A stretch of DNA of 64,000 nt from UBA2336 sp964419145 (GTDB lineage: Bacteria; Bacteroidota; Bacteroidia; Cytophagales; Cyclobacteriaceae), in contig CAYQOM010000002.1 in NCBI GenBank assembly GCA_964419145.1, positions 819,117 through 883,116 on the forward strand, written 5' to 3'. The first letter of the stretch is position 1; each line of letters opens with the position of its first letter. The notes under the pieces are model-generated. The model ran no database searches. It saw nothing but the letters and a program-made list of their open reading frames with translations, and was not told the DNA's origin. A program made the position numbers and the translations under genes. This document shows, piece by piece, positions 36,013 to 45,286 of this stretch.

Positions 36013-36713
36013 ATACACAACTCAAAATAGCCGCTTTCATTTAACTGAATTACGGGGTACCCGATTTTCTCAGCGATGTTTGAAATGTGTGCTTCCAATG
36101 TCGTGTCGGATAAAAATATTTCGGATCCCCAAAGGTACTTCAGCAAAGCCGATCGGTTAAGCACCTTGCGTCTGTTTTGAAGCACAAAGAAAAGAAGATC
36201 AAATTCTGTCCGGGTCAACTGAACCTGATGATTATCTACAGTGGCCACAAACCCTTTGCGATCCAATGTAAGGTTACCTATTGCCACCTGACTTTCACTT
36301 TTTCGGATAATGAAATTTCGTTTTAGCACCGCACTGATCTTTTGTGTAAGTGAGCGCAGTCCCATTACCTTTTCAATATAGTCGTCCGCTCCACACGATA
36401 GTGCTGCTTGCTGGTAATACGGTTCAGATTTAGCGGTAAGAAAGAAGATATACACAGACTCAAATTCCTTGATGCTTCGCAGTTCGCGACAAATTGAAAT
36501 ACCGTTGGGGTGCGGCATCATCAGATCAAGAACAATCAGGTCGGGGTGAAACGAACAGGCTACCTCAACCGCCTTTTTACTCTCTTCTACAACCTTCACT
36601 TTATATCCCTCCTTCCAAAGGTTATAATTCAGCAGATCGAGAATGTCCTGGTCATCATCCACCACGAGAACGCGTGGTGCCTTCTTGTCCCCATAGATTG
36701 ATAGTTGGAGCAA
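35982..36713 (-). CDS. OmpR-type response regulator (orphan in this window)
   Basis: The 243-residue protein has a receiver domain (about residues 13-130) with acidic pocket DDDQD, phosphoacceptor Asp in LIVLDLMMP, Thr in FLTAKS and Lys in DDYIEKV. The usual proline after that lysine is missing (KV instead of KP). A winged-helix DNA-binding domain follows (about 145-235) with LTRTEFDLLFFVLQ and LLKYLWGSE, though the usual recognition-helix VDVHI-R-LR-K pattern is weakened to LEAHISNIAEK. No histidine kinase gene adjoins it. Its 3' end overlaps the TrpF-like gene on the opposite strand. Confidence 0.82.
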   Translation of the reverse strand: MLQLSIYGDKKAPRVLVVDDDQDILDLLNYNLWKEGYKVKVVEESKKAVEVACSFHPDLIVLDLMMPHPNGISICRELRSIKEFESVYIFFLTAKSEPYYQQAALSCGADDYIEKVMGLRSLTQKISAVLKRNFIIRKSESQVAIGNLTLDRKGFVATVDNHQVQLTRTEFDLLFFVLQNRRKVLNRSALLKYLWGSEIFLSDTTLEAHISNIAEKIGYPVIQLNESGYFELCIQDSSRNSNT

Positions 36714-36778
36714 AATAGATGGGGAAGATTAATTCATGTTTACAAAGAGGTTATCCGGAAATTAAATCTTTGCCTGGT

Positions 36779-37774
36779 TCAGACTTTCAGGTTACCTAAC
36801 CGGAGGGCGTGTTCAATTGCTTCGCGGGTAGTATCCGGATAATCAATTTCAATCTTTTGTTTGGATTCAATCCACTCCTGAATTTTTGGCAAGCGCTTAC
36901 GCTTTACATTTTTGATTACGGGTACACCTAAATCGCGCAAAGCTGCTGCGTTGTAATGTTGCTCATATTGCTTTTTCATGGGTACTACCATCAACTTTTT
37001 ACCCAAAAACAAAACTTCAGCAGGCGTTTCAAATCCGGCCCCTGATAACACACCCTTAGATGAGACAACGCTGGCCACAAATTCTTTATTGTTGATCGGG
37101 TAAACCGAAAGCCTGCCAATGTGATATGGCTTCTTTGCATGCTTTGAAAAAATGTGCCAGCGTACACTTGGAATACGTGCCAGCAATGGAACGAGTTTGC
37201 GATCATCATACGCAGGTAAGTACACCGTGTAGTGTTCACCTTTGGTAACCTTGGCTTCCCGTATGGCTTTACGAATCACCGGTGTATAAATATTTGTATC
37301 GTAACGGGCAAAGTGAAATCCAACAGCAGCATCTACCGGTGCATAATTATTCAATATCCATTCACCTACCGGATCAAAATGCCTGGGATGCGGCACTTTC
37401 TTCGACAGGATTGCCGACTGGTGGCTAAGCGCTACGCAGGGAATCTTCTTGCGCCTGGCTGCCCATGCCGAAATGGGTTCAAAATCGTTAATGATCAAAT
37501 CATACTTCTCAACGGGAAATTTTTTTATCTCCCCCATCACTTCCTTTGAGCTATTCTGCTTGAATGTCTTGTTAAAATCTATCCCACCCGATTTTCCGAA
37601 AAAGAAGCTAAGCCCTTTGGATTTGTACTTTACTGAAAAGGGCAACTTAATGTCGGCCTGTGCCCCACTGAGAAAAATATCCAGGTCACCATACTCACGC
37701 AGGATGGGCACAATATCAATTGCCCGGGCCACATGTCCGTTACCCGTACCTTGAATGGCATACAGCAATTTCAT
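36779..37774 (-). CDS. Glycosyltransferase (GT-B, MurG/UGT-like)
   Basis: The 331-residue protein has the GT-B outline: MKLLYAIQGTGNGHVARAIDIVP at the N-terminus, an ASP-rich central linker, and a C-terminal donor site block VVSSKGVLSGAGFETPAEVLFLGKKLMVVP, which parallels the glycine-rich nucleotide-sugar site of MurG-like enzymes. No signal peptide. It overlaps the LpxH-like phosphoesterase gene by 4 nt (ATGA), so the two are translationally coupled and may act on the same lipid or envelope glycan. The sugar and acceptor are unknown. Confidence 0.72.
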   Translation of the reverse strand: MKLLYAIQGTGNGHVARAIDIVPILREYGDLDIFLSGAQADIKLPFSVKYKSKGLSFFFGKSGGIDFNKTFKQNSSKEVMGEIKKFPVEKYDLIINDFEPISAWAARRKKIPCVALSHQSAILSKKVPHPRHFDPVGEWILNNYAPVDAAVGFHFARYDTNIYTPVIRKAIREAKVTKGEHYTVYLPAYDDRKLVPLLARIPSVRWHIFSKHAKKPYHIGRLSVYPINNKEFVASVVSSKGVLSGAGFETPAEVLFLGKKLMVVPMKKQYEQHYNAAALRDLGVPVIKNVKRKRLPKIQEWIESKQKIEIDYPDTTREAIEHALRLGNLKV

Positions 37775-38625
37775 TTTTTGACCATTAAAAATTCATTGAC
37801 AAGATCCCTGAAAATTTCATTGGTATCAAGTCCGTGGCGAAGTCGTTTGGGTAATTTCATGGATGAGGTGTAGGGATCGTCCTTATACCGGTAAACGGAC
37901 CAGCGGTTGCCGTCATATTCCAGGGCAGAAAGATTCTCCACCCAATCACCTGAATTCAGGTAGGTAACAGAACCTTTGTCGGTTTCAATAGACTTAATCT
38001 CAGGATGGTGAATATGCCCGCAAACCACATAATCATATTGGTTTGAGATGGCAATATCAGCAGCCGTTTTTTCGAAATCCGTAATGAATTTTACGGCAGT
38101 TTTCACGCTGTCCTTTACCCGCTTTGAAAGAGAAATCTTTTCACGACCGAACCGCCTCAGGCACCAATTCACAAATGTGTTGATGAGAATGAGCGTGTCA
38201 TACCCTACCGCACCAAGTTTTGCCAGCCACTTGGAATATTGCATGGTTACATCAAACACATCACCATGAAAAATCCACGCACGCTTTCCATTCAACTTGA
38301 GCACAAGCTTATTTTCAATCTGAAACGATCCCAGTTTAAATCCGGCAAACTTGCGGAGCATCTCATCGTGATTTCCCGTCAGGTAAATGATTTTAGTCCC
38401 TTTGGTGAGCAGGCTGGTAATGTGTTTAATCACCTGCATGTGCGACTTGGGCCAGTAATGCTTGCTGAATTGCCACATGTCGATGATGTCGCCATTCAGG
38501 ATCAGTTTTTTTGGCTTGATGGTTTTCAGGTAACGCAGAAGCTCTTCTGCGTGGCAGCCGTAGGTGCCTAAGTGGATATCGGAGAGGACTACAATTTCAA
38601 GCTCGCGCTTCTTACGTTTACTCAT
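37771..38625 (-). CDS. LpxH-like metallophosphoesterase (UDP-2,3-diacylglucosamine diphosphatase family)
   Basis: The 284-residue protein has the calcineurin-like metal site in order: LSDIHLG (Asp16, His18), NGDIID, GNHDE, the variant FHGDVFD and CGHIHHPE. Members of this family in Bacteroidota are annotated as LpxH, which cuts UDP-2,3-diacylglucosamine to lipid X in lipid A synthesis. It is translationally coupled to a glycosyltransferase. A TAnnTTTG promoter element lies about 80 nt upstream. The broader phosphoesterase family includes other substrates, so I leave the symbol blank. Confidence 0.78.
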   Translation of the reverse strand: MSKRKKRELEIVVLSDIHLGTYGCHAEELLRYLKTIKPKKLILNGDIIDMWQFSKHYWPKSHMQVIKHITSLLTKGTKIIYLTGNHDEMLRKFAGFKLGSFQIENKLVLKLNGKRAWIFHGDVFDVTMQYSKWLAKLGAVGYDTLILINTFVNWCLRRFGREKISLSKRVKDSVKTAVKFITDFEKTAADIAISNQYDYVVCGHIHHPEIKSIETDKGSVTYLNSGDWVENLSALEYDGNRWSVYRYKDDPYTSSMKLPKRLRHGLDTNEIFRDLVNEFLMVKK

Positions 38626-38701
38626 TTACATCGCATACTAAGAAACCCGGAGACCCTAAAGCCCCCAGGTAACCTAAACCTTTTGAAGATGTTCTACAAT
38701 G

Positions 38702-38716
38702 CAAAGGTACGCGTAC
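38702..38716 (-). promoter_or_regulatory. -7 element overlapping a perfect 10-bp palindrome
   Basis: Minus-strand TACCTTTG (38702-38709) matches TAnnTTTG. The palindrome GTACGCGTAC (38707-38716) overlaps its upstream edge and could be an operator. It would serve the LpxH-like and glycosyltransferase genes from about 38625. Confidence 0.4.
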
Positions 38717-38767
38717 GTTATTACCTGGGATTCATGTGGCTATTATGGAATTGTTATGAAACAAAAC

Positions 38768-39427
38768 CTAGGTTTTAAACCTGAAACGGAGGTATTTTAT
38801 GGATTCGCCTTTGGCCGCAAACTCCTCTTCGTATCGCGTTTTAATATCGAAACACTCCGGCCTGAGTGGAGAGGCATATACGTCATGCGTAAATTCAAAA
38901 TCGGTTATATCTGTTCGTTGCTCAAGTACTTCAAGGGTGTAATTAAAAAGCAACGTGTTATCGGTCTTCAGCCTGACGAAACCACCTGGCACAAGCAATT
39001 TTTTGTACATCTCTAAAAAACGCGGGCTGGTTAACCTACGCTTTATGTCACGCTTGCGCGGACGGGGATCAGGAAACGTAATCCAAATTTCATCCACCTC
39101 CTTTTCATCAAAAAAGTTTTCAATTAGCAGAATTTGCGTTCGTAGGAAAGCTACATTCGTAAGCCCTTGTTCCAGGGCCCATGTACTTCCTTTCCAAATA
39201 CGCTCGCCTTTGATATCAACGCCAATGTAATTCCTTTGCGGAAACAGGGAAGCCAGCCCAACGGTGTACTCTCCCCTGCCACAGGCCAACTCAATGGAAA
39301 TGGGGTTATCATTTCCAAAGTGTTCACGACTCCAATTTCCTTTAATGGTTGTGTAATTTGATTTTGAACGTTCAATAACATTATTCCGCTCTTCTATTAT
39401 TTTAAAACGCTCCTGCTTTCTTTTCAT
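38768..39427 (-). CDS. trmB: tRNA (guanine-N7-)-methyltransferase
   Basis: The 219-residue protein carries the TrmB pattern: SAM-binding ELACGRGEYTVGLASLFPQ, GVDIKGERIWKG, and the signature WITFPDPRPRKRDIKRRL, which corresponds to FPDPWPKKRHHKRR. It methylates G46 in the tRNA variable loop. It is the last gene of the envelope operon, 17 nt after folC. The stop codon sits within a small palindrome, AAAACCTAGGTTTT (38763-38776). Confidence 0.93.
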   Translation of the reverse strand: MKRKQERFKIIEERNNVIERSKSNYTTIKGNWSREHFGNDNPISIELACGRGEYTVGLASLFPQRNYIGVDIKGERIWKGSTWALEQGLTNVAFLRTQILLIENFFDEKEVDEIWITFPDPRPRKRDIKRRLTSPRFLEMYKKLLVPGGFVRLKTDNTLLFNYTLEVLEQRTDITDFEFTHDVYASPLRPECFDIKTRYEEEFAAKGESIKYLRFRFKT

Positions 39428-39444
39428 GAATTGAAAACTCTTAA

Positions 39445-40728
39445 TTACAGATTGTTTAACTCGGCTACTACAAAAGTACTCCCTCCTACAAAGATCAAAT
39501 CGTCAGGTTTAGCCTGCTTCAACGCAATGTTCAATGCCTCATTTACATTCGGTACAACATCTCCGATCAATCCAAATGCTTCTGCCGCTTTAGCGAGTTC
39601 GTGCGCATCCATCGCACGGGGAATATTCGCCTGACAAAAAATATAGTTTGCTTCCTTCGGTAGCAGGTTAAATACCGCGGTGTGATCCTTATCTTTAACC
39701 ATGCCGATAATCATAAACAGGTTTTTATATGAATAGGTGGCCAACTGCCTTACGATCGACCGGATGCCGTCAACGTTGTGCCCGGTATCGCAAATAACCA
39801 ATGAATTTTTCTGAAGAATCTGCCACCTTCCCTTTAATCCGGTTTGGCTGATAACCTGTTGCATCCCATCACAGACTTGCTCCTTTGAAATTGAAAAACC
39901 ACGATTTGTCAGACACTCCAATGCAGTCAGAACTCCGGCAATATTTTTTTGCTGATAATTGCCCAACAACGGAAACTCAAATTCAATGGGCTGATCCTGA
40001 AAGAAAGCGTTCACTGCAATCGAATTTCCATGCTGACTAATTGTAACAGGCTTATTCGCAAAAAGTATAGGTGCTTGCTCAAACTTAGCCTTATCTTCAA
40101 AAACATGTACTACTTCCTCCTGGCGCTCACTAACGACAACCGGAATATGGTTCTTGATAATTCCGGCTTTCTCAAAAGCAATCTTTGGCAAGGTGTCGCC
40201 CAGCATATCCATGTGATCGAAACCTATGTTGGTAATAACTGAAACTTCAGGCGTAATCACGTTCGTTGAATCTAACCTTCCGCCCAAGCCAACTTCAATC
40301 ACGGCTATGTCAACCTGTTGTTTCGCAAAGTAATCGAAGGCCATGGCGACTGTAATCTCGAAGAACGAAGGTTTAATGCGGTCGATGTGTGGCCGTATAC
40401 GATTCACAAAATCAACAACAAATGCCTGTGATACCTCCTGCCCGTTGATGCGAATACGTTCAGTGAATGACTTTAAATGTGGTGATGTGTAAAGACCAGT
40501 CTTATACCCGGCAGATTGCAGGACAGAGGCCAGCATGTGTGCCGTGCTACCCTTTCCATTGGTACCGGCAACGTGTATGGATTTAAATTTTTGGTGAGGA
40601 TTGCCCAGCGCTTCACACAGCGCCAAGGTGTTGGTTAAATCCTTCTTGAATGCCACCGCTCCCACCCGTTGAAACATGGGCAAGTTGGTGTATAGATAAT
40701 CAAGGGTTTGTTCGTACGTGCTGAACAT
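39445..40728 (-). CDS. folC: Bifunctional folylpolyglutamate synthase / dihydrofolate synthase
   Basis: The 427-residue Mur-ligase-fold enzyme has the ATP site VAGTNGKGSTAHML, the folate loop GLYTSPHL and IRINGQ, and the characteristic IEVGLGGRLDSTN and GFDHMDMLGDTLPKIAFEKAGI. A C-terminal FVGGSTFVVAE block ends the protein. It adds glutamate to dihydropteroate and folates. It follows tonB by 57 nt and precedes trmB by 17 nt; the folC-trmB pair downstream of ExbBD-TonB is familiar in Bacteroidota. Confidence 0.95.
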   Translation of the reverse strand: MFSTYEQTLDYLYTNLPMFQRVGAVAFKKDLTNTLALCEALGNPHQKFKSIHVAGTNGKGSTAHMLASVLQSAGYKTGLYTSPHLKSFTERIRINGQEVSQAFVVDFVNRIRPHIDRIKPSFFEITVAMAFDYFAKQQVDIAVIEVGLGGRLDSTNVITPEVSVITNIGFDHMDMLGDTLPKIAFEKAGIIKNHIPVVVSERQEEVVHVFEDKAKFEQAPILFANKPVTISQHGNSIAVNAFFQDQPIEFEFPLLGNYQQKNIAGVLTALECLTNRGFSISKEQVCDGMQQVISQTGLKGRWQILQKNSLVICDTGHNVDGIRSIVRQLATYSYKNLFMIIGMVKDKDHTAVFNLLPKEANYIFCQANIPRAMDAHELAKAAEAFGLIGDVVPNVNEALNIALKQAKPDDLIFVGGSTFVVAELNNL

Positions 40729-40785
40729 GCGGGCGCAAATCTCTACCTGCAGAAATCAAAATCCAAACTTATTTATAGCAGAAAT

Positions 40786-41667
40786 TTACTTGGAGCGAAT
40801 AACAAATGTAATCCTTCCGGTAGAAATTGCAGGAACATTAGTACCTGTCTTGGAAAAGGTAAGCTTCTCCACTTCCTTGCGACAAATGTTTTCCGCCTCT
40901 AAACTTACACTTCGTTCAATGGTTCGAATGGATATGATTTCTCCAGAGTCATCAACCTTTATTTCAAAGACAACCCGACCAGTTTCATTATTCGGAACAT
41001 TCGGATTAGGAATATAGTCCCAGTTCCAGCCCGCTAAATCAAGCCCCGCTCCATTATTTCCACCACCCTGCTTTCCATACAACGCTTTGTTGTCCAATTC
41101 ACCTTTTGGATCTCCTTTATCCCCGGTCTTGTTGGCATCGTCACCATGGCTTACGGGCTTGCCTTCTTTATTGTCGGTTGTGGTTTTCTCAGCAGTAGTT
41201 TGAGTTTGCGTCTTTTGTGTCGTTTCAACAGGCTTGGTTTCCGTTTTAACTACTTCTTGCTTCTCTTGCTCCTTTGGCTTTTCAACGGGCTTCGTTTCTG
41301 GCTTCTTCTCCTCCTTTACAGCAACCGTACTTTCCTGTGGCGTCACCGCTTGTTCCTGAACCGGTGTTGACTCTTCCTGGGTAGTCTCTTCCTGAATTTG
41401 CTCCTCAGCTTCTTGCTGGTCGGTGTTGCTCTCTTCCACCTCATCCGCTGAAGGTTGCTGTGAGCCGGCCGGCTCATCAGGTTGTGTTGAACCGGTGCCT
41501 ACATCATCCACACCAAAGTTTAATTCAATTCCGTACTCCGGTAATGGAGGGTCAGGGGCACGCCAGGCAATTACAAACAAAAACAACAGGAATAGCAATA
41601 CATGCACGCCCACGGTGGTGACCAGCGCAATTTGCTTGTTCTTCTTTTCCTGTGCATTTTCAATCAT
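40786..41667 (-). CDS. TonB-family energy transducer
   Basis: The 293-residue protein has one N-terminal TM (about residues 13-35, ALVTTVGVHVLLFLLFLFVIAW), a long Pro/Glu/Gln/Lys-rich periplasmic spacer (about 60-190) and a C-terminal TonB domain (about 215-293) with TGRVVFEIKVDDSGEI and ISTGRITFVIRSK. It transmits the proton gradient, through ExbB/ExbD, to outer-membrane receptors. It starts 2 nt after the exbD-like stop codon. The spacer's repetitive EEE/QEET composition is typical. Confidence 0.9.
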   Translation of the reverse strand: MIENAQEKKNKQIALVTTVGVHVLLFLLFLFVIAWRAPDPPLPEYGIELNFGVDDVGTGSTQPDEPAGSQQPSADEVEESNTDQQEAEEQIQEETTQEESTPVQEQAVTPQESTVAVKEEKKPETKPVEKPKEQEKQEVVKTETKPVETTQKTQTQTTAEKTTTDNKEGKPVSHGDDANKTGDKGDPKGELDNKALYGKQGGGNNGAGLDLAGWNWDYIPNPNVPNNETGRVVFEIKVDDSGEIISIRTIERSVSLEAENICRKEVEKLTFSKTGTNVPAISTGRITFVIRSK

Positions 41668-41669
41668 AT

Positions 41670-42059
41670 CTATTTCGGCTTGGTAGCCGCAATAACTTTT
41701 GCTTCCAATGAGGTTGCGATTCCCGTAACGTACATGGCTTCACCCCAAGGTACATCTTTGTCGATGTGCAGTACCACAGAACCGCCCTTGGTAGTTAGTT
41801 TGCTTTTCAACTCCCCTTCCAGCAAACTCTTCGACACCTTCTTTTCATTAACGAAATATTGAAGGTCTTTGGTCACCGTTACCGAAACTTTTTGCATTTC
41901 GATGGTGCTGGTTTTGGTGGTGGGCAGGTTTACGGGCAAACCTGAAGGGGTTACGAACGATGAGGTAAGCATGAAAAACACGAGCAACAAAAAGATCAGG
42001 TCAGTCATGGATGACATGCTGAACATGGGCTCAACCTTATTTTTCGAACTCAGTTTCAT
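41670..42059 (-). CDS. ExbD/TolR biopolymer transport protein
   Basis: The 129-residue protein has the single N-terminal TM with the proton-path Asp20 in MTDLIFLLLVFFML, then the short periplasmic domain with LPVNLPTTKT and the terminal VTGIATSLEAKVIAATKPK. It overlaps the exbB-like gene by 4 nt and is followed by tonB 2 nt later, so the three form a unit. Confidence 0.92.
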   Translation of the reverse strand: MKLSSKNKVEPMFSMSSMTDLIFLLLVFFMLTSSFVTPSGLPVNLPTTKTSTIEMQKVSVTVTKDLQYFVNEKKVSKSLLEGELKSKLTTKGGSVVLHIDKDVPWGEAMYVTGIATSLEAKVIAATKPK

Positions 42060-42727
42060 CGTGGTTCCTGTAACAGGTCAACAAAATCAATGGACGTATA
42101 TTCCATTTTATGAATTACTTTTTGAACCCGCGACACCAAATAGTTGTACGCGAGGTAAGCAATAATACCAACAATCAAACCCGCAACGGTGGTTACCATA
42201 GCCGTGTAAATTCCATCGGATAACAGCTTAGGGCTAACCGATCCCTCCTGCTGCGAGATGGCTATGAACGCCTGAACCATACCAATAACCGTACCGAGAA
42301 AGCCCATCATGGGGGCCGCTCCGGAAATGGTGGCTAGCGTGGATAGATTCTTCTCTAGTCTGAAAATCTCCAACTTTCCAACATTCTCAATGGAGGCTTC
42401 AATATTTTTCAAGGGGCTACCAATGCGTGATATTCCTTTCTCGATCATGCGGGCAATGGGTGAATCGGTTTGCGAACACAGAAGTTTGGCACCACTGATG
42501 TCGCCTTTAAGCACGAGCTCTTTTACCTTATGCATAAACGGATCAGGATCCTGATTCGCTTTGTTGATGGTAAGAAAGCGTTCGAAAAAAATGTAAATGG
42601 CAATGAACGAAAGCAACACGATGGGAATCATCATGAAGCCGCCCTCCAGCGCTAAATCAATAATGGAAAGTGACTGGTTGGCCGTTTCTTCGGTTGCAAC
42701 ATCAGTCATGATTTGAAGTAAGATCAT
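42056..42727 (-). CDS. ExbB/TolQ/MotA-family proton channel protein
   Basis: The 223-residue protein has three TM segments: the first near residue 33 (MMIPIVLLSFIAIYIFF), the second in ISGAAPMMGFLGTVIGMVQAF, and the third in AMVTTVAGLIVGIIAYLAYN. These are the MotA/TolQ/ExbB domain marks. The ATG at 42709 is an alternative start six codons downstream. It overlaps exbD by 4 nt. With ExbD it energises TonB, or a Tol-like process, across the inner membrane. Confidence 0.92.
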   Translation of the reverse strand: MILLQIMTDVATEETANQSLSIIDLALEGGFMMIPIVLLSFIAIYIFFERFLTINKANQDPDPFMHKVKELVLKGDISGAKLLCSQTDSPIARMIEKGISRIGSPLKNIEASIENVGKLEIFRLEKNLSTLATISGAAPMMGFLGTVIGMVQAFIAISQQEGSVSPKLLSDGIYTAMVTTVAGLIVGIIAYLAYNYLVSRVQKVIHKMEYTSIDFVDLLQEPR

Positions 42728-42784
42728 GAATCAAAAAAATAAATTGTTCAATTAAAAAATAGCAGCCCAGCCGGCTTGCGTAAA

Positions 42785-43546
42785 TCAGTACTTCAATACC
42801 CAAACCGCATCGCCATACTCAGCCTTCAGGCCGTTGGCAATGGTTTGTGCTGCATCAAACGAATCGCCTTCAGCAATGCTGATACGCGAAACTTTATGCC
42901 TGCCGAAAGGAGGAATTATCTTTGAGCTAACGCCTTTATCACTAAGGTCTTTGGCATAATCCATGAGCAAATCCTGATCGAGCGCACTGGCTACTACCAC
43001 ATAATAACGACCGGTGCGGTCACTTAGTGTTTCTATGGTTCCTTCTTTTGGAATAGCGGCTAACGAATCTAACCGCTGTTGTTCTGCCTGACGAGCAGCT
43101 TCTGCCAGCCTGTCTTGTTCCTGCTTCTCCAACAAAGCTTTTTGACGAAGTGCCTCTGCTGCTGCTTCCTCCTGAGCTATTCGCTCCTTTTCCTTTGGTT
43201 GATAAATAACAAAGTACCAGGTTGCACCCAGTGCCAATACAATAACAAGCAGAATACCCAACACCTTCGGCCAAATGGAGGATTCTTCCTGGTATGCCGA
43301 ATAACGGTATGTAGATTCTTCAGCGGGTTGCTCTTCTTGCTGCGATGATTCATAGTTCGAGTAGACCTGCTCCTCCTGTTGCTCAGGTTCGGGCGTCTCC
43401 TGCGTTTCGGAGGACGAATTTTCTACTTCTTCATCTTTGCGAATGGGCTCGTATTCAATCTCAGGAAGACCAAACGAGTCATCTGATTCATTCGCCTTAT
43501 TTTCGTTGTTAGCGTCTTCTTCGCTTTGCTTTTTTCTTCTTGCCAT
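42785..43546 (-). CDS. SPOR-domain membrane protein
   Basis: The 253-residue protein has an acidic cytoplasmic N-terminus (about residues 1-88, rich in E, Q and S), one TM (about 92-113, LGILLVIVLALGATWYFVI), a charged coiled coil (about 115-160, EALRQKALLEKQEQDRLAEAARQ) and a C-terminal SPOR domain (about 175-253, YYVVVASALDQDLLMDYAKDL). SPOR domains bind denuded peptidoglycan at division sites. It stands in the same operon as ExbBD-TonB and the large TPR protein, so it is likely a peptidoglycan anchor for that envelope machine. Confidence 0.88.
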   Translation of the reverse strand: MARRKKQSEEDANNENKANESDDSFGLPEIEYEPIRKDEEVENSSSETQETPEPEQQEEQVYSNYESSQQEEQPAEESTYRYSAYQEESSIWPKVLGILLVIVLALGATWYFVIYQPKEKERIAQEEAAAEALRQKALLEKQEQDRLAEAARQAEQQRLDSLAAIPKEGTIETLSDRTGRYYVVVASALDQDLLMDYAKDLSDKGVSSKIIPPFGRHKVSRISIAEGDSFDAAQTIANGLKAEYGDAVWVLKY

Positions 43547-43627
43547 GAAGGGTTAGTCAGTTGGTATGTACAAAATTAAGTGAATTTTTGAGGCATCCAA
43601 ACATATCCTGCTTCGTAAACACCACCA

Positions 43628-45286
43628 TCAAAAGCTCCAGGTTATGCCACCCATGGCCTGAAAACCTCTTACCGGGTAGTTCAAAAATACCTGGTAGTTG
43701 GTACCCGAAATGTTATTCAGGTCAACAAACACCGAGAACTTCTCGGACACAAAATACTCCGTTCTGAAATTCAGATCGAAGGCCGGATCAAGCGTAATGG
43801 TCTGCAGCGTCTGATCAAGTGCCTTGATTCCCCCAAGTGCAATAACATCCGTGCTGAAGGCGATCTTCCCTTTCAGGTTGTAAAGCCCACTCAGACTGAA
43901 GCTATACCCAGGCCGATGCCATGCTTCGGGTTGACTATCTGTACCATAACTGAAGTAATCACCACGAATGGTTAAGCGGGCCTTATTCCCGTAGTTCAGG
44001 TTAATAGCAGCAAACAGGTTAGCCCGTTTCGTTGTTCCGTCATCAAACACGGTGGTAAACTTCGACTGATCGTCAACATCATTAACAAAAAAATACAGGT
44101 TGCGCAGATTGGCAAACGAGAAACCGGTATTGATAAACAGGTTGCCGCTTATGCGCGCATTCAACATCGCCTGTAAATCGAACAGGCGATTCGTGTGATA
44201 GATCGGGATTGCCGTACCCAGCCATTGGTTTTGGCGCATCAGACTTTGAAGGGAAACACGATCAACCCCACCGGTAAGTGAACCAATCAAATCAACTGAC
44301 GGACTAAGCGGGTATGTTACTTGTACATCCGGAAAGAAATGAAGATCACGGTTATCCAGCGTATCGTTTTCAAGTGCTACAACCGCACCGATGCGAAACT
44401 TTATATTATCCAATGCTTTGAAGGCATAATAGGGATTAACCTGAAACAGGCTCCTTCCCTTTGCATCCAACCCTTCATCTTTTCTGCTGATCAAGGTGTA
44501 GGCGGCACTCAATTCAATCGCGTGGTCGTCCTTAAGCTTGTACGCACTTTTGAACGTAAGATCAACGGTACTTTCCGCTGCTTCAAATTTATCTTTCAGG
44601 TAACTGAAGTTACCTCCCAATCCATAACTGAAGGCCGTGTTCCTGGCATTTGCCAATCCGAAACCTGCTTTAAACACATTGTATGATTGCCGGATGGTGT
44701 CGCGCGAAACTTCCATGCCCTCGGGATATCCATAGAAATGCGTGGTGAAATTTTCAAAGCCTGCATTTGCCTGTAGGGTAATCTCTTTACCAAATGATTC
44801 TGCAAAAAACGAAACGCCTGAATTACCACTTCCTGAATTGCGTCCATCTACCGGACCTTTACCCGAACTGTTCAAAAAAGCATGAACGCCAAGCAATTTG
44901 TTCTTGTCCTCCTTGGTATTGAAAAATGCTTCCAGGTATGGAGAAGCATAATTGCCATATCCTGCACTCACGAAGCCAGCATTCACATCGGCAGCTTGCT
45001 CCTGCTTCAGGCGCAACGGACGAATGGAAGTTACCACCTCCGGTGTATTGAACTGCAACGTTTTAAACATGTACGATATCTCAGGCTTAATCGGCTCGGC
45101 TGGTCGCGGTGGTATTTTGTCAAACAACCGGTTGGCTTGTGGTAAGGTAATCTCCCGTTCTTTTACGATTTCAATTTCAACCGGTTTGATCTCACCGCCC
45201 TCATCTTGAGCGTGTGCCGATAGCATGCACCCCAACACGAGTAATCCGGATAAAAAAACAGGTTGTATCGTTTTCAAATGCATCAT
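43628..45286 (-). CDS. Plugless outer-membrane beta-barrel protein (TonB-receptor-like)
   Basis: The 552-residue protein has a signal peptide (cleavage after AHAQ, about residue 27) and then directly an N-terminal PPRPAEPIKPEI linker and repeated barrel strands. I see no plug domain or TonB box. It ends in the aromatic F of GGITWSF as usual for outer-membrane proteins. Similarity to the last third of TonB-dependent receptors is suggested by VFVDLNNISGTNYQVFLNYP. It overlaps the upstream TPR gene by 4 nt, so coupling is strong. Its partners ExbB, ExbD and TonB are in the same operon, so TonB-linked function despite the missing plug is possible. Confidence 0.7.
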   Translation of the reverse strand: MMHLKTIQPVFLSGLLVLGCMLSAHAQDEGGEIKPVEIEIVKEREITLPQANRLFDKIPPRPAEPIKPEISYMFKTLQFNTPEVVTSIRPLRLKQEQAADVNAGFVSAGYGNYASPYLEAFFNTKEDKNKLLGVHAFLNSSGKGPVDGRNSGSGNSGVSFFAESFGKEITLQANAGFENFTTHFYGYPEGMEVSRDTIRQSYNVFKAGFGLANARNTAFSYGLGGNFSYLKDKFEAAESTVDLTFKSAYKLKDDHAIELSAAYTLISRKDEGLDAKGRSLFQVNPYYAFKALDNIKFRIGAVVALENDTLDNRDLHFFPDVQVTYPLSPSVDLIGSLTGGVDRVSLQSLMRQNQWLGTAIPIYHTNRLFDLQAMLNARISGNLFINTGFSFANLRNLYFFVNDVDDQSKFTTVFDDGTTKRANLFAAINLNYGNKARLTIRGDYFSYGTDSQPEAWHRPGYSFSLSGLYNLKGKIAFSTDVIALGGIKALDQTLQTITLDPAFDLNFRTEYFVSEKFSVFVDLNNISGTNYQVFLNYPVRGFQAMGGITWSF

